Positions 10,401 through 19,806 of a stretch of 35,458 bases of DNA are shown in pieces (within the stretch, counting starts at the first letter, position 1; every line of letters begins with the position of its first letter). The notes beneath the pieces were generated by a model. It made no database searches. It had not been told where the DNA came from and worked only from the letters and a program-made list of their open reading frames with translations. The DNA lies in the NCBI GenBank assembly GCA_016841675.1, contig JAENYQ010000031.1, positions 1 to 35,458 of the forward strand, written 5' to 3'. The position numbers and the translations under genes are program-made. Source of the stretch: Desulfotomaculum sp. (GTDB lineage Bacteria; Bacillota; Desulfotomaculia; Desulfotomaculales; Desulfallaceae).

Positions 10401-10476
10401 TAAGGGGGACACAAATAAGTAAAGGGGACACACCTCCTGCGGAGGAATGTCCCCAACTTGTGAATGTCCCCAACTT
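10401..10476. repeat. GGGGACACACCTC hairpin repeat, copy 1 (between yidD and yidC)
   Basis: The core hairpin pairs GGGGACA (10424-10430) with TGTCCCC (10448-10454) and CCTCC (10433-10437) with GGAGG (10441-10445). A partial GGGGGACACA lies just before it and a second GAATGTCCCCAACTTG just after, as if two units overlap. The same sequence family occurs at 23490-23567 and 28302-28352. Confidence 0.8.
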
Positions 10477-10547
10477 GAATGTTCCTAATGTATGGTAAGG
10501 TTTCGGGATTTTTCAGTTTTTTTGCACAAAAGCAGGGAGGCGATGGT

Positions 10548-11240
10548 TTGGGCGAATTGTGGGGTGCACTTGTAGGCGGTATGGCCAGTTTGATTAATTG
10601 GCTTTACAACGGTACAGTCGCTATTGGTATACCAAACTATGGTATTGCCATTATACTATTGACGGTGATGATTAAGATTTTACTGTTCCCGCTTACACAG
10701 AAGCAAATGGTGTCAATGAAGCGGATGACCGAAGTACAGCCGAAGGTTAAAGAAATTCAAGCCAAGTATAAAAATAAAGATCCAAAAAAAATGCAAGAAA
10801 AAATCATGGAGATTTACAAAGAGAATAATGTTAACCCAATGGCCGGGTGCTTGCCTATATTAGTTCAGATGCCTATTCTTATAGCATTGTATAGAGCTTT
10901 ATATGATTTCGACTTCCTTAATCATGCCCACGCCAATTTTCTCTGGGTAGCAGACTTAAGTAAGGTCTACTCAATATCATTTACAAGTCCTGAAAATCTT
11001 ATTTTGCCCCTATTGGCGGGCGCATCCACATTTTTACAAACCAGGCTTACAACATCCTCAACTGACCAGACTCAACGGATGATGCTATATATGATGCCTG
11101 TGTTTATTGGTTGGATTTGTACAACTGTGCCGGCTGGCTTGGCACTGTACTGGACATCATTTAATGTACTTGGTTATGCCCAGCAGTACCTTGTGAACAA
11201 GCAGTTAGGACAGGTAAAGGAGGGTGCTCCTTCAAAGTGA
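10548..11240 (+). CDS. yidC: Membrane protein insertase YidC/Oxa1/SpoIIIJ
   Basis: YidC inserts and folds inner-membrane proteins, alone or with SecYEG. The 230-residue product has the Oxa1 core: a first core membrane segment around the YGIAIILLTVMIKILLFPLT region with its conserved positive residue, a basic cytoplasmic loop (KEIQAKYKNKDPKKMQEK), and later segments ending in ALYWTSFNVLGYAQQY. The chosen start is TTG at 10548, seven bases after GGGAGG. An upstream ATG at 10479 begins in the repeat and would add 23 residues without a ribosome site. With the TTG start there is no lipoprotein cysteine or cleaved signal, unlike B. subtilis SpoIIIJ. The stop overlaps the GTG start of jag. Confidence 0.94.
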   Translation: MGELWGALVGGMASLINWLYNGTVAIGIPNYGIAIILLTVMIKILLFPLTQKQMVSMKRMTEVQPKVKEIQAKYKNKDPKKMQEKIMEIYKENNVNPMAGCLPILVQMPILIALYRALYDFDFLNHAHANFLWVADLSKVYSISFTSPENLILPLLAGASTFLQTRLTTSSTDQTQRMMLYMMPVFIGWICTTVPAGLALYWTSFNVLGYAQQYLVNKQLGQVKEGAPSK

Positions 11241-11872
11241 ACGTTGAACCTAATATCATTGAATCATCCGGGAAAACAGTAGACGAGGCGATTGAAAGTG
11301 CTTTGGGGGTTCTCAAGCTAAATCGGGAAGACGTGGAAATTGATATACTTGAAGAAGCGACCAAGGGTTTTTTCGGGATTTTAGGCGGCAAACCGGCCCG
11401 GGTGAGGGTGAAAGCCAAAATTACAGCAGCCGGGCGGGCCAAGGATATGCTAAACAATGTAATGCAGGTTATGAAACTGGACGTAGAATTAGAAATGATC
11501 GAAAAAAACGAAAAAATATTAATTAATATCAACGGTTCTGATTTAGGCATATTAATAGGCCGGCGTGGAGAAACGTTAGACGCGCTACAGTACTTGGTGA
11601 ATCTGTCGGCTAATAAAAACGCTGAAAAGCGAAAAAGAATTATTATCGATATTGAGGGTTACCGTAGAAGGCGCGAAGAAACCCTTATGAAACTGGCCTT
11701 TAAACTTGCGGATAAAGCCAAACAGAGAGGCCGAAACGTTGTGCTTGAACCAATGAATTCCATGGAGAGAAGAATCATCCACACTGCGCTGCAGGAAAGA
11801 GACGATATTTACACTTTTAGTGAAGGTGAGGAACCATATCGCAAGATTATCATCTCTCCTAAAAAAGGTTAA
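11237..11872 (+). CDS. jag: Jag/KhpB-type RNA-binding protein
   Basis: A 211-residue protein with the Jag N-terminal domain (about 1-50, including KGFFGILGGKPARVRV), a KH-like domain around GSDLGILIGRRGETLDALQYL and a C-terminal R3H domain with ERRIIHTALQ. Jag/KhpB proteins pair with KhpA, bind RNA and influence cell division and envelope assembly in Firmicutes; linkage to yidC is conserved. GTG at 11237 overlaps the yidC stop by four bases, so translation is coupled. Confidence 0.94.
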   Translation: MNVEPNIIESSGKTVDEAIESALGVLKLNREDVEIDILEEATKGFFGILGGKPARVRVKAKITAAGRAKDMLNNVMQVMKLDVELEMIEKNEKILININGSDLGILIGRRGETLDALQYLVNLSANKNAEKRKRIIIDIEGYRRRREETLMKLAFKLADKAKQRGRNVVLEPMNSMERRIIHTALQERDDIYTFSEGEEPYRKIIISPKKG

Positions 11873-11885
11873 TGATTGTGAATGT

Positions 11886-11922
11886 AAAAACCCAGCTACG
11901 GTTTATCCGGGCTGGGTTTTTT
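11886..11922 (+). terminator. Terminator of the rpmH-rnpA-yidD-yidC-jag unit
   Basis: AAAAACCCAGC (11886-11896) pairs with GCTGGGTTTTTT (11911-11922), which ends in a six-T tract. This is a textbook intrinsic terminator 14 bases after the jag stop. The A-rich left flank could also make it bidirectional. The following spacer up to mnmE is A+T rich, with a TATAAT at 12003-12008 but no convincing -35. Confidence 0.9.
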
Positions 11923-12059
11923 AAGCTAAAACAAAATGCACGACCAAATTTTTTAATAATGCCACTACATAATTCCATAAACCGCCTTATTTAAGGTAAG
12001 AATATAATATAATAATAAGTTAGGAGTCAAAGATTCTATATAACAACGGGGGTTAGTAA

Positions 12060-13448
12060 ATGCTTGACGATACCATTGCCGCAATTGCCACACCTTTGGC
12101 AGAGGGTGGTATCGGCATAGTAAGAATCAGCGGGCCACAGGCTATCGACATAGCGGAAAAAGTATTTATCCCTGTTTCTAACAGTCTATGGCGAAAACAA
12201 AAATACAAGCTGGTTTACGGGCACGTGGTTGATAATAGAACAGGCAAGATAATTGATGAAGTACTTTTGAGTAACATGCCGGGGCCAAAATCTTACACCA
12301 GGGAAGACGTGGTGGAAATAAACTGCCACGGTGGCCCGGTACCACTGCGTAAAACTCTGGAACTCATTTTGGGCGCCGGGGCCAGGCTGGCTGAGCCAGG
12401 TGAATTCAGTAAACGGGCATTTTTAAACGGACGTCTGGATCTTACCCGGGCCGAGGCTATAATTGATATTATCAGGGCCACCACTGAGGATGCTCTGCAG
12501 CTGGCTGTCAGCCAGTTATCCGGCAGGTTGGCACAAGAAGTGGATGCCATTTTAAATGAATTACTTAGTGTGGTGGTACTTGTGGAAGCGGCAATCGATT
12601 TCCCGGAAGATGAAGTGGAAGATTACAGCCCGGAAAGAATAAACGAGCGGCTGGGAAAGGTATCCGCCAAGGCACAGAGTTTGATAGACAGTGCCGAAAT
12701 GGGCAAAGTTTACCGGGAAGGGCTTAGAACAGTCATTATTGGCAAGCCCAACGTGGGAAAATCATCTTTATTAAATGTTTTGCTCAGGGAAAAAAGAGCT
12801 ATTGTCACCGAAGTGCCGGGTACTACCAGAGATATAATTGAGGAAATACTGAATCTGGGCGGGGTGCCGGTGGTGCTTATAGATACCGCTGGTATTAGGA
12901 AAACAGGCGATGCGGTGGAAAAGATAGGTGTGGCCAGATCACTGGAAAGCATCGATAGGGCGGACCTGGTATTGATGGTGGTTGACGCTTCTACCGAGCT
13001 GGACAGTGAGGATGAGGAAATTATAGACCTAGTGAAAAACAAGCGGGGCGTTCTGGTATTAAATAAAATTGATTTAGAAGCTGGCAGTGCAGTTAAAAAT
13101 AAAAACCAATTAACATTTAAATTACCCCATTGGCCGATGGTGGAGATATCCGCCTTACTGGAGCAAGGGATTAAAAAATTGGAACAAACAGTAGTTGAAC
13201 TGGTAACCGGGGGGCAAGTTTTGCCACGAGACGGTGTTATGGTGAGTAATGTCCGACATAGAAACCAGTTGGTAAAAGCCAAAGAACATTTAAGGGAAGC
13301 GCAAGAAGCAATAAATTTAGGACTTACTCCGGAACTGGTGGTTATTGATATTCGAGCGGCCTGGGAAGCGGTGGGAGAAATAAACGGCAGCGTAATTACC
13401 GAGGATATTGTGGACAAGATATTTGCTGATTTTTGTATTGGAAAGTGA
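12060..13448 (+). CDS. mnmE: tRNA-modifying GTPase MnmE
   Basis: MnmE, with MnmG, installs the aminomethyl or carboxymethylaminomethyl group on U34 of tRNAs reading NNA/NNG codons. The 462 residues comprise the N-terminal folate-binding domain (1-120), a helical domain interrupted by the G domain, with G1 GKPNVGKS (228-235), the GTTRD switch and LNKID, and the C-terminal signature CIGK (459-462) with its conserved cysteine. The ATG at 12060 follows a GGGGG-containing site. The gene leads the mnmE-mnmG-rsmG operon, with mnmG starting 10 bases past its stop. Confidence 0.97.
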   Translation: MLDDTIAAIATPLAEGGIGIVRISGPQAIDIAEKVFIPVSNSLWRKQKYKLVYGHVVDNRTGKIIDEVLLSNMPGPKSYTREDVVEINCHGGPVPLRKTLELILGAGARLAEPGEFSKRAFLNGRLDLTRAEAIIDIIRATTEDALQLAVSQLSGRLAQEVDAILNELLSVVVLVEAAIDFPEDEVEDYSPERINERLGKVSAKAQSLIDSAEMGKVYREGLRTVIIGKPNVGKSSLLNVLLREKRAIVTEVPGTTRDIIEEILNLGGVPVVLIDTAGIRKTGDAVEKIGVARSLESIDRADLVLMVVDASTELDSEDEEIIDLVKNKRGVLVLNKIDLEAGSAVKNKNQLTFKLPHWPMVEISALLEQGIKKLEQTVVELVTGGQVLPRDGVMVSNVRHRNQLVKAKEHLREAQEAINLGLTPELVVIDIRAAWEAVGEINGSVITEDIVDKIFADFCIGK

Positions 13449-13458
13449 GGTTTTTAAA

Positions 13459-15357
13459 TTGGAGTACCTGGCCGGTAACTATGATGTAATTGTGGTGGGA
13501 GCCGGTCATGCCGGCTGCGAGGCGGGCCTGGCGGCGGCACGACTAGGGATGAAGACTTTACTCCTTACCATTAGTATGGAAAATATAGCGATGATGCCCT
13601 GCAACCCGGCGATGGGAGGACCGGCCAAAGGACAACTGATCAGGGAAATTGATGCTCTGGGCGGGGAAATTGGTATCAACACCGACCGGTCGGCCATTCA
13701 AATGCGCATGTTAAACACTGCCAAAGGTCCGGCGGTACAAGCGCTGCGAGCTCAGGCCGATAAAAACTTGTACCATGTGAACATGAAATGGACGTTGGAA
13801 AACCAGCCCAAACTGGATGTAAAACAAGTAATGGCCGAAAGAATAATTGTTGAGGCCGGTAAAGTTAAAGGTGTAGTAGGAAGTACCGGAGCCTTATTTA
13901 CCGCCCCAGCAGTAATTATAACCACCGGTACTTTTTTAAGGGGTCGAATTGTAATTGGTGATCTGGCATATTCCGGCGGACCTAATGGCCAATTTCCTTC
14001 GGTTAAGCTGGCCGAAAGTTTACAAGACCTGGGTTTTAGCCTGGGTCGGTTTAAAACCGGCACGCCGGCCAGAGTGGATAGACGCAGTATCGATTTTAGC
14101 CAAACATCCATTCAGCCCGGGGACAAAGAAACGTTAAATTTTTCATTTACTACAAACATCTGTGACCGGGAACAGATCCCTTGCTGGCTTACATATTCCA
14201 ACGATAAGACCCACGCTGTAATCAAGGAAAATCTACACCGATCACCTCTGTACAGCGGCTTTATCCAGGGCACCGGGCCTCGGTACTGTCCATCTATTGA
14301 GGACAAGGTGGTCCGTTTTGCTGATAAGCCTGCACACCAAGTTTTTATTGAACCTGAAGGGAGCAAAACCAACGAAATGTATGTCCAGGGCATGTCCACT
14401 AGTCTGCCCGAGGACGTGCAACTGCGCATGCTGAGGACCTTACCCGGATTAGAAAAGGTTGAAATCGTTCGCCCGGGGTACGCAATTGAATACGATTATG
14501 TAATACCAAGCCAACTTAGTCTGGATCTGCAAACAAAGGCAGTGGCCGGGCTCTTTACTGCCGGTCAAATTAACGGTACCTCCGGTTATGAAGAAGCGGC
14601 GGCCCAGGGTATTATGGCCAGCATAAATGCCGTTCGATATTTAAAAGGCGAACCGCCCTTTATTATTTCACGGTCTGAGGGTTACATAGGGGTGCTTATC
14701 GATGATTTGGTGACTAAAGGTGTCACCGAACCTTACCGCCTTTTAACATCCCGGGCCGAATACAGGCTTATGCTGAGGCACGATAATGCTGATATGCGCA
14801 TGACCGAAAAAGGTTATCAGTTGGGTTTGGTAACGCCGGAACGGTTTCAAAACTTTATTGATAAAAAAGCGGCCGTGCAACAGGAAAAGAACAGACTGGA
14901 CCAAACCAACGTTGTCGTCTCTCCGGAATTAAAAAAAATTCTGGATCGTAAAAGTTCGTCGCCGGTGCGCGATGGAACTTCGCTGTCCACCCTGCTTAAA
15001 AGGCCGGAAATTGAATACCGCGATTTACTGGAACTACCGCTGGAACACCCACCGGTGGATAGCGAAGTGGCTGAAGAAGTTGAAATTGAAATTAAATATG
15101 ATGGTTATATTAAGAAACAAAATGCCCAAATAAAAAAGTTTGAAAAAATGGAGGGTATTAAATTAGCCCCCGATATTGATTACCATCAGGTACGGGGATT
15201 GGCGGCAGAGGCAGTTCACAAACTAGCGCAGATTAAACCGTTGTCCATTGGTCAGGCATCACGTATATCTGGTGTGAACCCGGCCGATATATCGGTATTG
15301 ATGATTTATCTGGAACAGGAAAAAAGAAAGAACAGAGAGATATTAAATGGAAAATGA
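13459..15357 (+). CDS. mnmG: tRNA uridine-5-carboxymethylaminomethyl modification enzyme MnmG (GidA)
   Basis: MnmG is the FAD/NADH-dependent partner of MnmE. The 632-residue product shows the FAD-binding GAGHAG (14-19), the conserved [13 protein letters not shown] region and the [15 protein letters not shown] motif. Its helical C-terminal domain binds MnmE and tRNA. The start chosen is TTG at 13459, eight bases after GTGAGG. A GTG/ATG-type start at 13408 inside mnmE would add 17 residues foreign to the family. The 632-residue length matches E. coli MnmG (629). The stop overlaps rsmG by 11 bases. Confidence 0.97.
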   Translation: MEYLAGNYDVIVVGAGHAGCEAGLAAARLGMKTLLLTISMENIAMMPCNPAMGGPAKGQLIREIDALGGEIGINTDRSAIQMRMLNTAKGPAVQALRAQADKNLYHVNMKWTLENQPKLDVKQVMAERIIVEAGKVKGVVGSTGALFTAPAVIITTGTFLRGRIVIGDLAYSGGPNGQFPSVKLAESLQDLGFSLGRFKTGTPARVDRRSIDFSQTSIQPGDKETLNFSFTTNICDREQIPCWLTYSNDKTHAVIKENLHRSPLYSGFIQGTGPRYCPSIEDKVVRFADKPAHQVFIEPEGSKTNEMYVQGMSTSLPEDVQLRMLRTLPGLEKVEIVRPGYAIEYDYVIPSQLSLDLQTKAVAGLFTAGQINGTSGYEEAAAQGIMASINAVRYLKGEPPFIISRSEGYIGVLIDDLVTKGVTEPYRLLTSRAEYRLMLRHDNADMRMTEKGYQLGLVTPERFQNFIDKKAAVQQEKNRLDQTNVVVSPELKKILDRKSSSPVRDGTSLSTLLKRPEIEYRDLLELPLEHPPVDSEVAEEVEIEIKYDGYIKKQNAQIKKFEKMEGIKLAPDIDYHQVRGLAAEAVHKLAQIKPLSIGQASRISGVNPADISVLMIYLEQEKRKNREILNGK

Positions 15358-16063
15358 GTTTAAGAAAACACTGCCCATATTATTAGCCGGGGCCGGAATT
15401 GAAATTGACCGGCGGATGCTTCAGCAAAGCGTCCGGTACTATATTCTGTTGGTTGAGGAAAACCAAAAATACAATCTTACCTCAATTATCAAACCCGAAG
15501 AAGCGGCGGAAAAACATTTTTTAGACTCACTCTTATTGCTGCCTGACCTGGGTAAATATAAAGAAGCACAAGTAATTGATGTAGGCAGCGGCGCCGGTTT
15601 TCCTGGTCTGCCTCTTAAAATTTTCAAGCCCGAACTGCAGATGACCCTTATGGATTCAGTCGGTAAAAAAACAGTTTTTATAGATAAAATCATTCAAGAT
15701 CTGGGTCTTGAGGGGGTAAGGACCGTGCACGCCCGGGCCGAGGAGCATGCCTTAGGCCACCGGGAATACTATGATTTAGCTCTGAGCAGGGCCGTGGCGG
15801 AAGTGAGGGTACTGATGGAATTGACAATACCGCTGGTAAAGGTGGGCGGTAAGGTGATTATTTCCAAGGGTCCGGGTGTACAAGAAGAAATCAGGGCCGC
15901 TAAAAACGCGTTACAGGTGTTAGGCGGCGAGGTGAAAAGAGTAAGAGAATTCTCCTTACCGGTAAGCGGAGATCAAAGAACGGTGGTAAGAATCGCTAAG
16001 ACACGTGCCACACCGCTCAAGTACCCACGTCGCCCAGGAATACCGAGCAAAAGACCTCTTTAA
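15347..16063 (+). CDS. rsmG: 16S rRNA (guanine-527-N7)-methyltransferase RsmG
   Basis: RsmG (GidB) uses S-adenosylmethionine to methylate G527 of 16S rRNA; its loss gives low-level streptomycin resistance in several bacteria. The 238-residue protein has the SAM motif [15 protein letters not shown] (76-90), the LMDSVGKK second motif, and a [10 protein letters not shown] segment typical of the family. The ATG lies inside the mnmG tail with an 11-base overlap. A basic tail ([17 protein letters not shown]) closes it. No terminator is obvious before the repeat-filled spacer that follows. Confidence 0.96.
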   Translation: MENEFKKTLPILLAGAGIEIDRRMLQQSVRYYILLVEENQKYNLTSIIKPEEAAEKHFLDSLLLLPDLGKYKEAQVIDVGSGAGFPGLPLKIFKPELQMTLMDSVGKKTVFIDKIIQDLGLEGVRTVHARAEEHALGHREYYDLALSRAVAEVRVLMELTIPLVKVGGKVIISKGPGVQEEIRAAKNALQVLGGEVKRVREFSLPVSGDQRTVVRIAKTRATPLKYPRRPGIPSKRPL

Positions 16064-16070
16064 ACAATTA

Positions 16071-16375
16071 GGAGCCAGAATTCAGAGTCGGGAGTCAAAA
16101 AAAAACGGGCGAAAGCCTCATGTCATTTGCTATGAATACAAGAATTGAAGAAGCATTTAAGCCTGTCATTCTGAGCACAGCGAGGAATTTTAAAACCAAA
16201 TCCTTCGCTGCTCTCAGGATGACAAGTTTTGATTTGAACAGAGTGAATAATTTTGTCAATCGTAAATAACAACCGGTAAGTTGTATTCGTTTATCGTGGT
16301 GCGGGAACGCGTGGTAATTCTGAACGAAATGAAGAATCCAAATCCTTTGCTAACGCTGAGGATGATAGCTCCGGT
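16071..16375. repeat. Spacer of dispersed repeat fragments upstream of parA
   Basis: The 384-base gap before parA contains three recognisable repeat pieces. Bases 16071-16097 hold a degenerate GGAGTCAG-type fragment. Bases 16124-16223 match the interior of the MITE at 20515-20739 (reverse strand) over about 90 bases but lack its ends. They include the hairpin pair TGTCATTCTGAGC / GCTCTCAGGATGACA. Bases 16317-16374 hold a second degenerate version of the same hairpin, opening ATTCTGAACGAAATGAAG. No gene and no convincing parA promoter is visible. Confidence 0.7.
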
Positions 16376-16447
16376 AAAAAAATGCAGGAAGATGAATATC
16401 AAATGTTGAATCATGTTAACAAAATGGGCAGCCGAGGGGTGCGTAAT

Positions 16448-17209
16448 GTGGGTAAAATTATAGCTGTTGCTAATCAAAAAGGAGGTGTGGGTAAAACCAC
16501 TACGGCGGTTAACCTTTCCGCCTGGATTTCTATTCTTGGCTGCCGGGTACTGCTTGTGGATATTGATCCTCAAGGCAATGCCTCCAGCGGATTGGGTGTA
16601 AATAAAGAAGAATTGACTGGTTGTATATATGATTTGTTGCTCGGTGAAACTCAGATAAATCAAATCAAAATAACAAACCTGTTGGAACGAATGGACATCA
16701 TCCCTGCTTCTATTGAATTGGCCGGAGCTGAAATTGAAATGGTGGGGTTGGAAAACAGAGAGAGACTACTTGAACATATTTTACAGCCGGAGAAAGAACA
16801 TTACGACTACATAATTATTGATTGTCCACCTTCGCTAGGATTGCTTACCATCAATGCGTTGGTTGCTTCCGACTCAGTTATTGTACCTTTGCAGTGCGAA
16901 TTTTACGCACTGGAAGGTTTGGGGCAGCTGATGAATACCATTAAACTGGTCAAACAAAACCTGAATAAGGAACTCGACCTGGAAGGGGTGGTATTGACGA
17001 TGTTTGATGGACGCACCAATCTTTCCATCCAGGTTGTGGACGAGGTTAAAAAGTACTTTAGGGACAAGGTTTACCGAAGCATTATTCCCCGAAATGTAAG
17101 GTTAAGTGAGGCACCCAGCCACGGCAAGCCGGTCATGATTTACGATAAACGGTCGCGTGGCGCGGAATTATATCATGAACTGGCGCGCGAGGTGATGGGT
17201 ATTGAATAA
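16448..17209 (+). CDS. parA: Chromosome-partitioning ATPase ParA/Soj
   Basis: ParA/Soj is a Walker-type ATPase that binds DNA as an ATP dimer, moves ParB-parS complexes and, in B. subtilis, controls DnaA. The 253-residue product has the deviant Walker A KGGVGKT (11-17), LLVDIDPQGNASSGLG and the IIDCPPSLG Walker B. The start chosen is GTG at 16448, eight bases after GAGGGG, which gives the canonical MGKIIAVANQKGG opening and the same length as B. subtilis Soj. Upstream ATGs at 16382 and 16424 lack ribosome sites. It overlaps parB by eight bases. Confidence 0.95.
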   Translation: MGKIIAVANQKGGVGKTTTAVNLSAWISILGCRVLLVDIDPQGNASSGLGVNKEELTGCIYDLLLGETQINQIKITNLLERMDIIPASIELAGAEIEMVGLENRERLLEHILQPEKEHYDYIIIDCPPSLGLLTINALVASDSVIVPLQCEFYALEGLGQLMNTIKLVKQNLNKELDLEGVVLTMFDGRTNLSIQVVDEVKKYFRDKVYRSIIPRNVRLSEAPSHGKPVMIYDKRSRGAELYHELAREVMGIE

Positions 17210-18068
17210 GAAGAGAGGGCTGGGTAGGGGTTTATCATCTTTAATTCCAACCGCGGATAGCGATGAAGAAGCTATAATAAGCGAAAACTTGCGTGACATA
17301 CCGTTGTCCAAAATTATTCCCAATCCTAATCAACCCAGGCAGAGAGTGGACGAAAATAATTTGGCAGAGCTGATGGAATCCATAAAAATGCACGGTTTAA
17401 TCCAACCCATTGTCGTGCGTCCGGCTAAAAAAACAGGCTATGAGATTATTGCCGGTGAAAGACGTTGGTTGGCTTGCCAAAAACTGGACATGAAAAATGT
17501 GCCGGCCATCATTAAAAATTACAATGACTTGGAGGCCTCAGCAGCTGCACTGATTGAAAACATTCAGCGAGAGGACCTTAACGCAGTTGACGAGGCCGGC
17601 GCTTATAAAAAATTAATGGATAACCATGGTTTAACGCAAGAAGAATTATCTAGTCGCCTGGGTAAAAGCCGTTCTTTTATAGCCAATATGATCAGACTTC
17701 TGGCACTGCCCCTGGAAATTAAAGAATTACTTGCCGAGGGCAGGTTAACTGCCGGCCATGCCAGGGCGCTATTGCCATTGGCAGATGCGGCAATGCAAAA
17801 CAGGTATGCCGCTCGGATTATTGAAAAAAAAATGAATGTGCGAGAAACAGAACAGTTGGTTAAAAGATATATGGAAGACCAGGCCAGCAAAAGTAAAGAG
17901 AAAAAGACCGTTGATCGGGATAAAAAAGATTGGGAGCAAAAACTGGCCAGCCGACTGGGAAGACCTATAAATATCAAAAAAAAATCAGATGGAAGCGGGG
18001 CCCTGGTAATCAGGTATAACAACCCGGAAGACCTTTATTCATTGTTGAATAAGTTAACATTAAAATAA
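17202..18068 (+). CDS. parB: Chromosome-partitioning CTPase ParB/Spo0J
   Basis: ParB loads at parS, uses CTP to clamp and slide, and recruits SMC and ParA. The 288-residue protein has an N-terminal arginine/lysine-rich ParA-contact stretch (MNKKRGLGRGLSSLIP), the CTP-binding motifs GERRWL (85-90) and ENIQREDLN (119-127), and the DNA-binding helix-turn-helix near 144-167 (LTQEELSSRLGKSRSFIANM). The C-terminal part would dimerise. It starts with TTG at 17202 inside the parA tail. Its TAA stop lies within the 8-bp duplicated target of an inserted MITE-like element. Confidence 0.97.
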   Translation: MNKKRGLGRGLSSLIPTADSDEEAIISENLRDIPLSKIIPNPNQPRQRVDENNLAELMESIKMHGLIQPIVVRPAKKTGYEIIAGERRWLACQKLDMKNVPAIIKNYNDLEASAAALIENIQREDLNAVDEAGAYKKLMDNHGLTQEELSSRLGKSRSFIANMIRLLALPLEIKELLAEGRLTAGHARALLPLADAAMQNRYAARIIEKKMNVRETEQLVKRYMEDQASKSKEKKTVDRDKKDWEQKLASRLGRPINIKKKSDGSGALVIRYNNPEDLYSLLNKLTLK

Positions 18069-18245
18069 CATGGTTATACCGTTAACTCTGTAAGTGGTAC
18101 AGCGTCGTGTTATTGTAGAACAAAGTGAAGAATCTAGATCCTTCGCTAACGCTCTTAGATGACAGTTCTCCCCCGCGGTGCACAATTGTTTATTAAAAAC
18201 GTTTATCTCATCAATGGGGATTACTGAGTAAAGGGAATAACTATG
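18069..18245. mobile_element. MITE-like element copy 1, inserted between parB and parS
   Basis: A 177-bp non-coding element with imperfect 26-bp inverted ends. The left end reads CATGGTTATACCGTTAACTC; the right end read backwards is CATAGTTATTCCCTTTACTC. They agree at 20 of 26 positions. A perfect 8-bp direct repeat TAAAATAA flanks it (18061-18068 and 18246-18253), and the next base also matches. The interior (about 18111-18166) carries a hairpin-type repeat. Copy 2 at 20515-20739 is the same element in opposite orientation and is about 48 bp longer. No transposase is present, so it would depend on one elsewhere. Confidence 0.85.
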
Positions 18246-18254
18246 TAAAATAAC

Positions 18255-18270
18255 TGTTTCACGTGAAACA
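18255..18270. promoter_or_regulatory. parS: parS centromere site
   Basis: TGTTTCACGTGAAACA is a perfect 16-bp palindrome that matches the conserved bacterial parS sequence, one base off the common B. subtilis form. It sits 187 bases after the parB stop; without the inserted element it would begin only one base after that stop. I found no second parS in the window. A GTG inside it (18263) opens a frame into the next gene but is not a credible start. Confidence 0.95.
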
Positions 18271-18301
18271 ATTTAAGAAATTGTCATCATGGAGAGTAAT
18301 T

Positions 18302-18997
18302 ATGACAGGGACTATAGTAAACGCAGTGGCCATAGGCATGGGCACCATTATTGGGTTGTTGCTGAAAAAAGGCATCTCGGATAATATAAAAAATACTGTA
18401 ATGCAAGGTATTGGATTGGCTGTTTTGCTGATAGGAGGCAAGATGGCTTTACAGGGCACGCACATCCTAGTGGTCATCGTTAGCCTAACCGTGGGAGGCA
18501 TTTGCGGGGAATTGCTCAGAATTGAACATCGACTAGAACGGATTGGTTTGTTTATTGAGCGGCGGGTTGGTGGTAATGGAGGAAACGTGGCCCAAGCTTT
18601 TGTCACCTCCAGTTTGATATTTTGTGTTGGTGCTATGGCTGTGGTTGGGTCAATTGAGGATGGGTTGACCGGAGATGCCGGCACATTGTATGCCAAATCC
18701 ATGTTGGACGGAGTAAGCTCAATTTTCTTTGCCTCTACAATGGGTGTCGGGGTACTTTTTTCCGGACTTTCCGTACTACTGTACCAGGGGACAATCACTT
18801 TATTGGCGACATCAATTAAGGATATTCTAAATCCTTTTGTGATTAGTCAGTTAACATCAACCGGGGGGTTATTAATTCTCGGGGTGGCTATTAATATTCT
18901 GGAAGTAAAAAAAATAAGTGTCGGTAATCTGTTGCCCGCTATATTAATTGTCATACCCCTGGCATATTATGCAGATAAGTATTCCATATTAATCTAA
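18302..18997 (+). CDS. DUF554 family membrane protein
   Basis: A 231-residue polytopic membrane protein of the DUF554 (YdfK/YqgA-like) family, function unknown, possibly a transporter. It opens MTGTIVNAVAIGMGTIIGLL and contains the family's GxMAVVGSIEDGLTGD segment near residue 120 and a SSIFFASTMGVGV segment. About six or seven hydrophobic stretches are visible. The ATG at 18302 follows GGAGAG at about eight bases. A frame opening at the GTG of parS is rejected. Together with the downstream phosphoribosyltransferase it lies between two inverted MITE copies. No promoter other than read-through or MITE sequence is evident. Confidence 0.88.
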   Translation: MTGTIVNAVAIGMGTIIGLLLKKGISDNIKNTVMQGIGLAVLLIGGKMALQGTHILVVIVSLTVGGICGELLRIEHRLERIGLFIERRVGGNGGNVAQAFVTSSLIFCVGAMAVVGSIEDGLTGDAGTLYAKSMLDGVSSIFFASTMGVGVLFSGLSVLLYQGTITLLATSIKDILNPFVISQLTSTGGLLILGVAINILEVKKISVGNLLPAILIVIPLAYYADKYSILI

Positions 18998-19433
18998 CTA
19001 TTACATAACATTCTTTATTGTAACTACCCTGAAAATAATTTTGAGCGTTATTGGTATCTGGCGCTCCGGTGGTATCGCTCCGGTCGCTCTTGCAATTCTA
19101 CTTGTTGTAGCAGGCAAGGCTCTTGATGAACGCGCGCGGCTAAATACCTAACCATACTTACGCCCTAAGCAGCCATGAATTCGGGGCTATGACGGGGCAA
19201 GCGCCTGCGGCGCATGTCCTGATTAACAAGTGCAGCTTTAACGCAAAAAGCAGCAAAGGTTTGTATCTGTACAAGCTAATAATTGCTTTTGCGTTGCTGC
19301 ACGATTCAACGCATCCAGGTGCACCGCTCTCTCCGGATACCACCGGATCGCCTCCGTATGTTTGATTTTCATACACACTGATGGTGCGCCGCTACAGGCA
19401 TGGGGGTTTACCATGAAAATAAACTTTGGGTTT

Positions 19434-19496
19434 TGTCATCCTGAGCGCAGCGAAGGATCTTAAGGATCTAGATTCTTCACTTCGTTCAGAATGACA
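19434..19496. repeat. Hairpin module of the GTCATTCTGAGCGCAGCGAAG family
   Basis: Two arms face each other, GTCATCCTGAGCGCAGCGAA and GATTCTTCACTTCGTTCAG followed by AATGACA, around GGATC-rich sequence. The same module occurs inside both MITE copies (about 18111-18166 and 20597-20664) and twice upstream of parA (16158-16223, 16317-16374). It is a long imperfect stem, not a normal intrinsic terminator. Confidence 0.7.
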
Positions 19497-19581
19497 ATCC
19501 AAACAGGTTTTTATCTACTGATAGTGCCGCGCGTTTAGCGGCATGATGGCTACCCTGAAAATAATTTAAATTCATTAGCAG

Positions 19582-19607
19582 GAGCGTCTTCCAGGACGCT
19601 CTTTTTT
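19582..19607 (+). terminator. Intrinsic terminator in the spacer before the phosphoribosyltransferase gene
   Basis: GAGCGTC (19582-19588) pairs with GACGCTC (19595-19601), followed by six T (19602-19607). It reads rightward and lies 585 bases after the DUF554 stop. It would insulate the phosphoribosyltransferase gene from upstream transcription. Confidence 0.8.
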
Positions 19608-19806
19608 CCTCAAAATGGAAAAAACGTGTCTGCTCAGGGCGGTAATCGATAAACCGTTGTTTAGTGTTTTTGTTGACTCCTGTTGTTTTAGATTATTATC
19701 CAATTTGAATCCTGAATAGTTATAAATTTCTTTTATTTTAATTCATGATATGACATCATTTTTGTTAACATATAATCAACAATTGTTTACTGGGAGAGTG
19801 CTTGTC

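Larger units (their letters stand above)
18998..19806. repeat. Long non-coding spacer built of degenerate repeats
   Basis: About 800 bases without a credible gene. An 18-bp exact direct repeat, CTACCCTGAAAATAATTT, occurs at 19024-19041 and 19550-19567. Inside it, GGCGCTCCGGTGGTATC (19060-19076) is repeated in reverse with one change at 19336-19352. A third inverted pair, AACGCAAAAAGCA / TGCTTTTGCGTT, lies near 19229-19294. A hairpin module of the GTCATTCTGAGCG type is at about 19434-19496. The layout looks like an old insertion between direct repeats. A 72-codon leftward frame (19158-19376) across these palindromes shows no ribosome site or family likeness. Confidence 0.65.

Noticed and set aside
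10479-10547. N-terminal extension of YidC from ATG at 10479
   Set aside because: The start lies at the edge of the hairpin repeat with no ribosome site; TTG at 10548 has GGGAGG at ideal spacing.
18263-18301. GTG start for the DUF554 gene inside parS
   Set aside because: The GTG is part of the parS palindrome and lacks a ribosome site; ATG at 18302 has GGAGAG and gives the normal family N-terminus.
19158-19376. 72-codon leftward frame in the DUF554-phosphoribosyltransferase spacer
   Set aside because: It runs through inverted repeats, lacks a ribosome site and shows no family resemblance.
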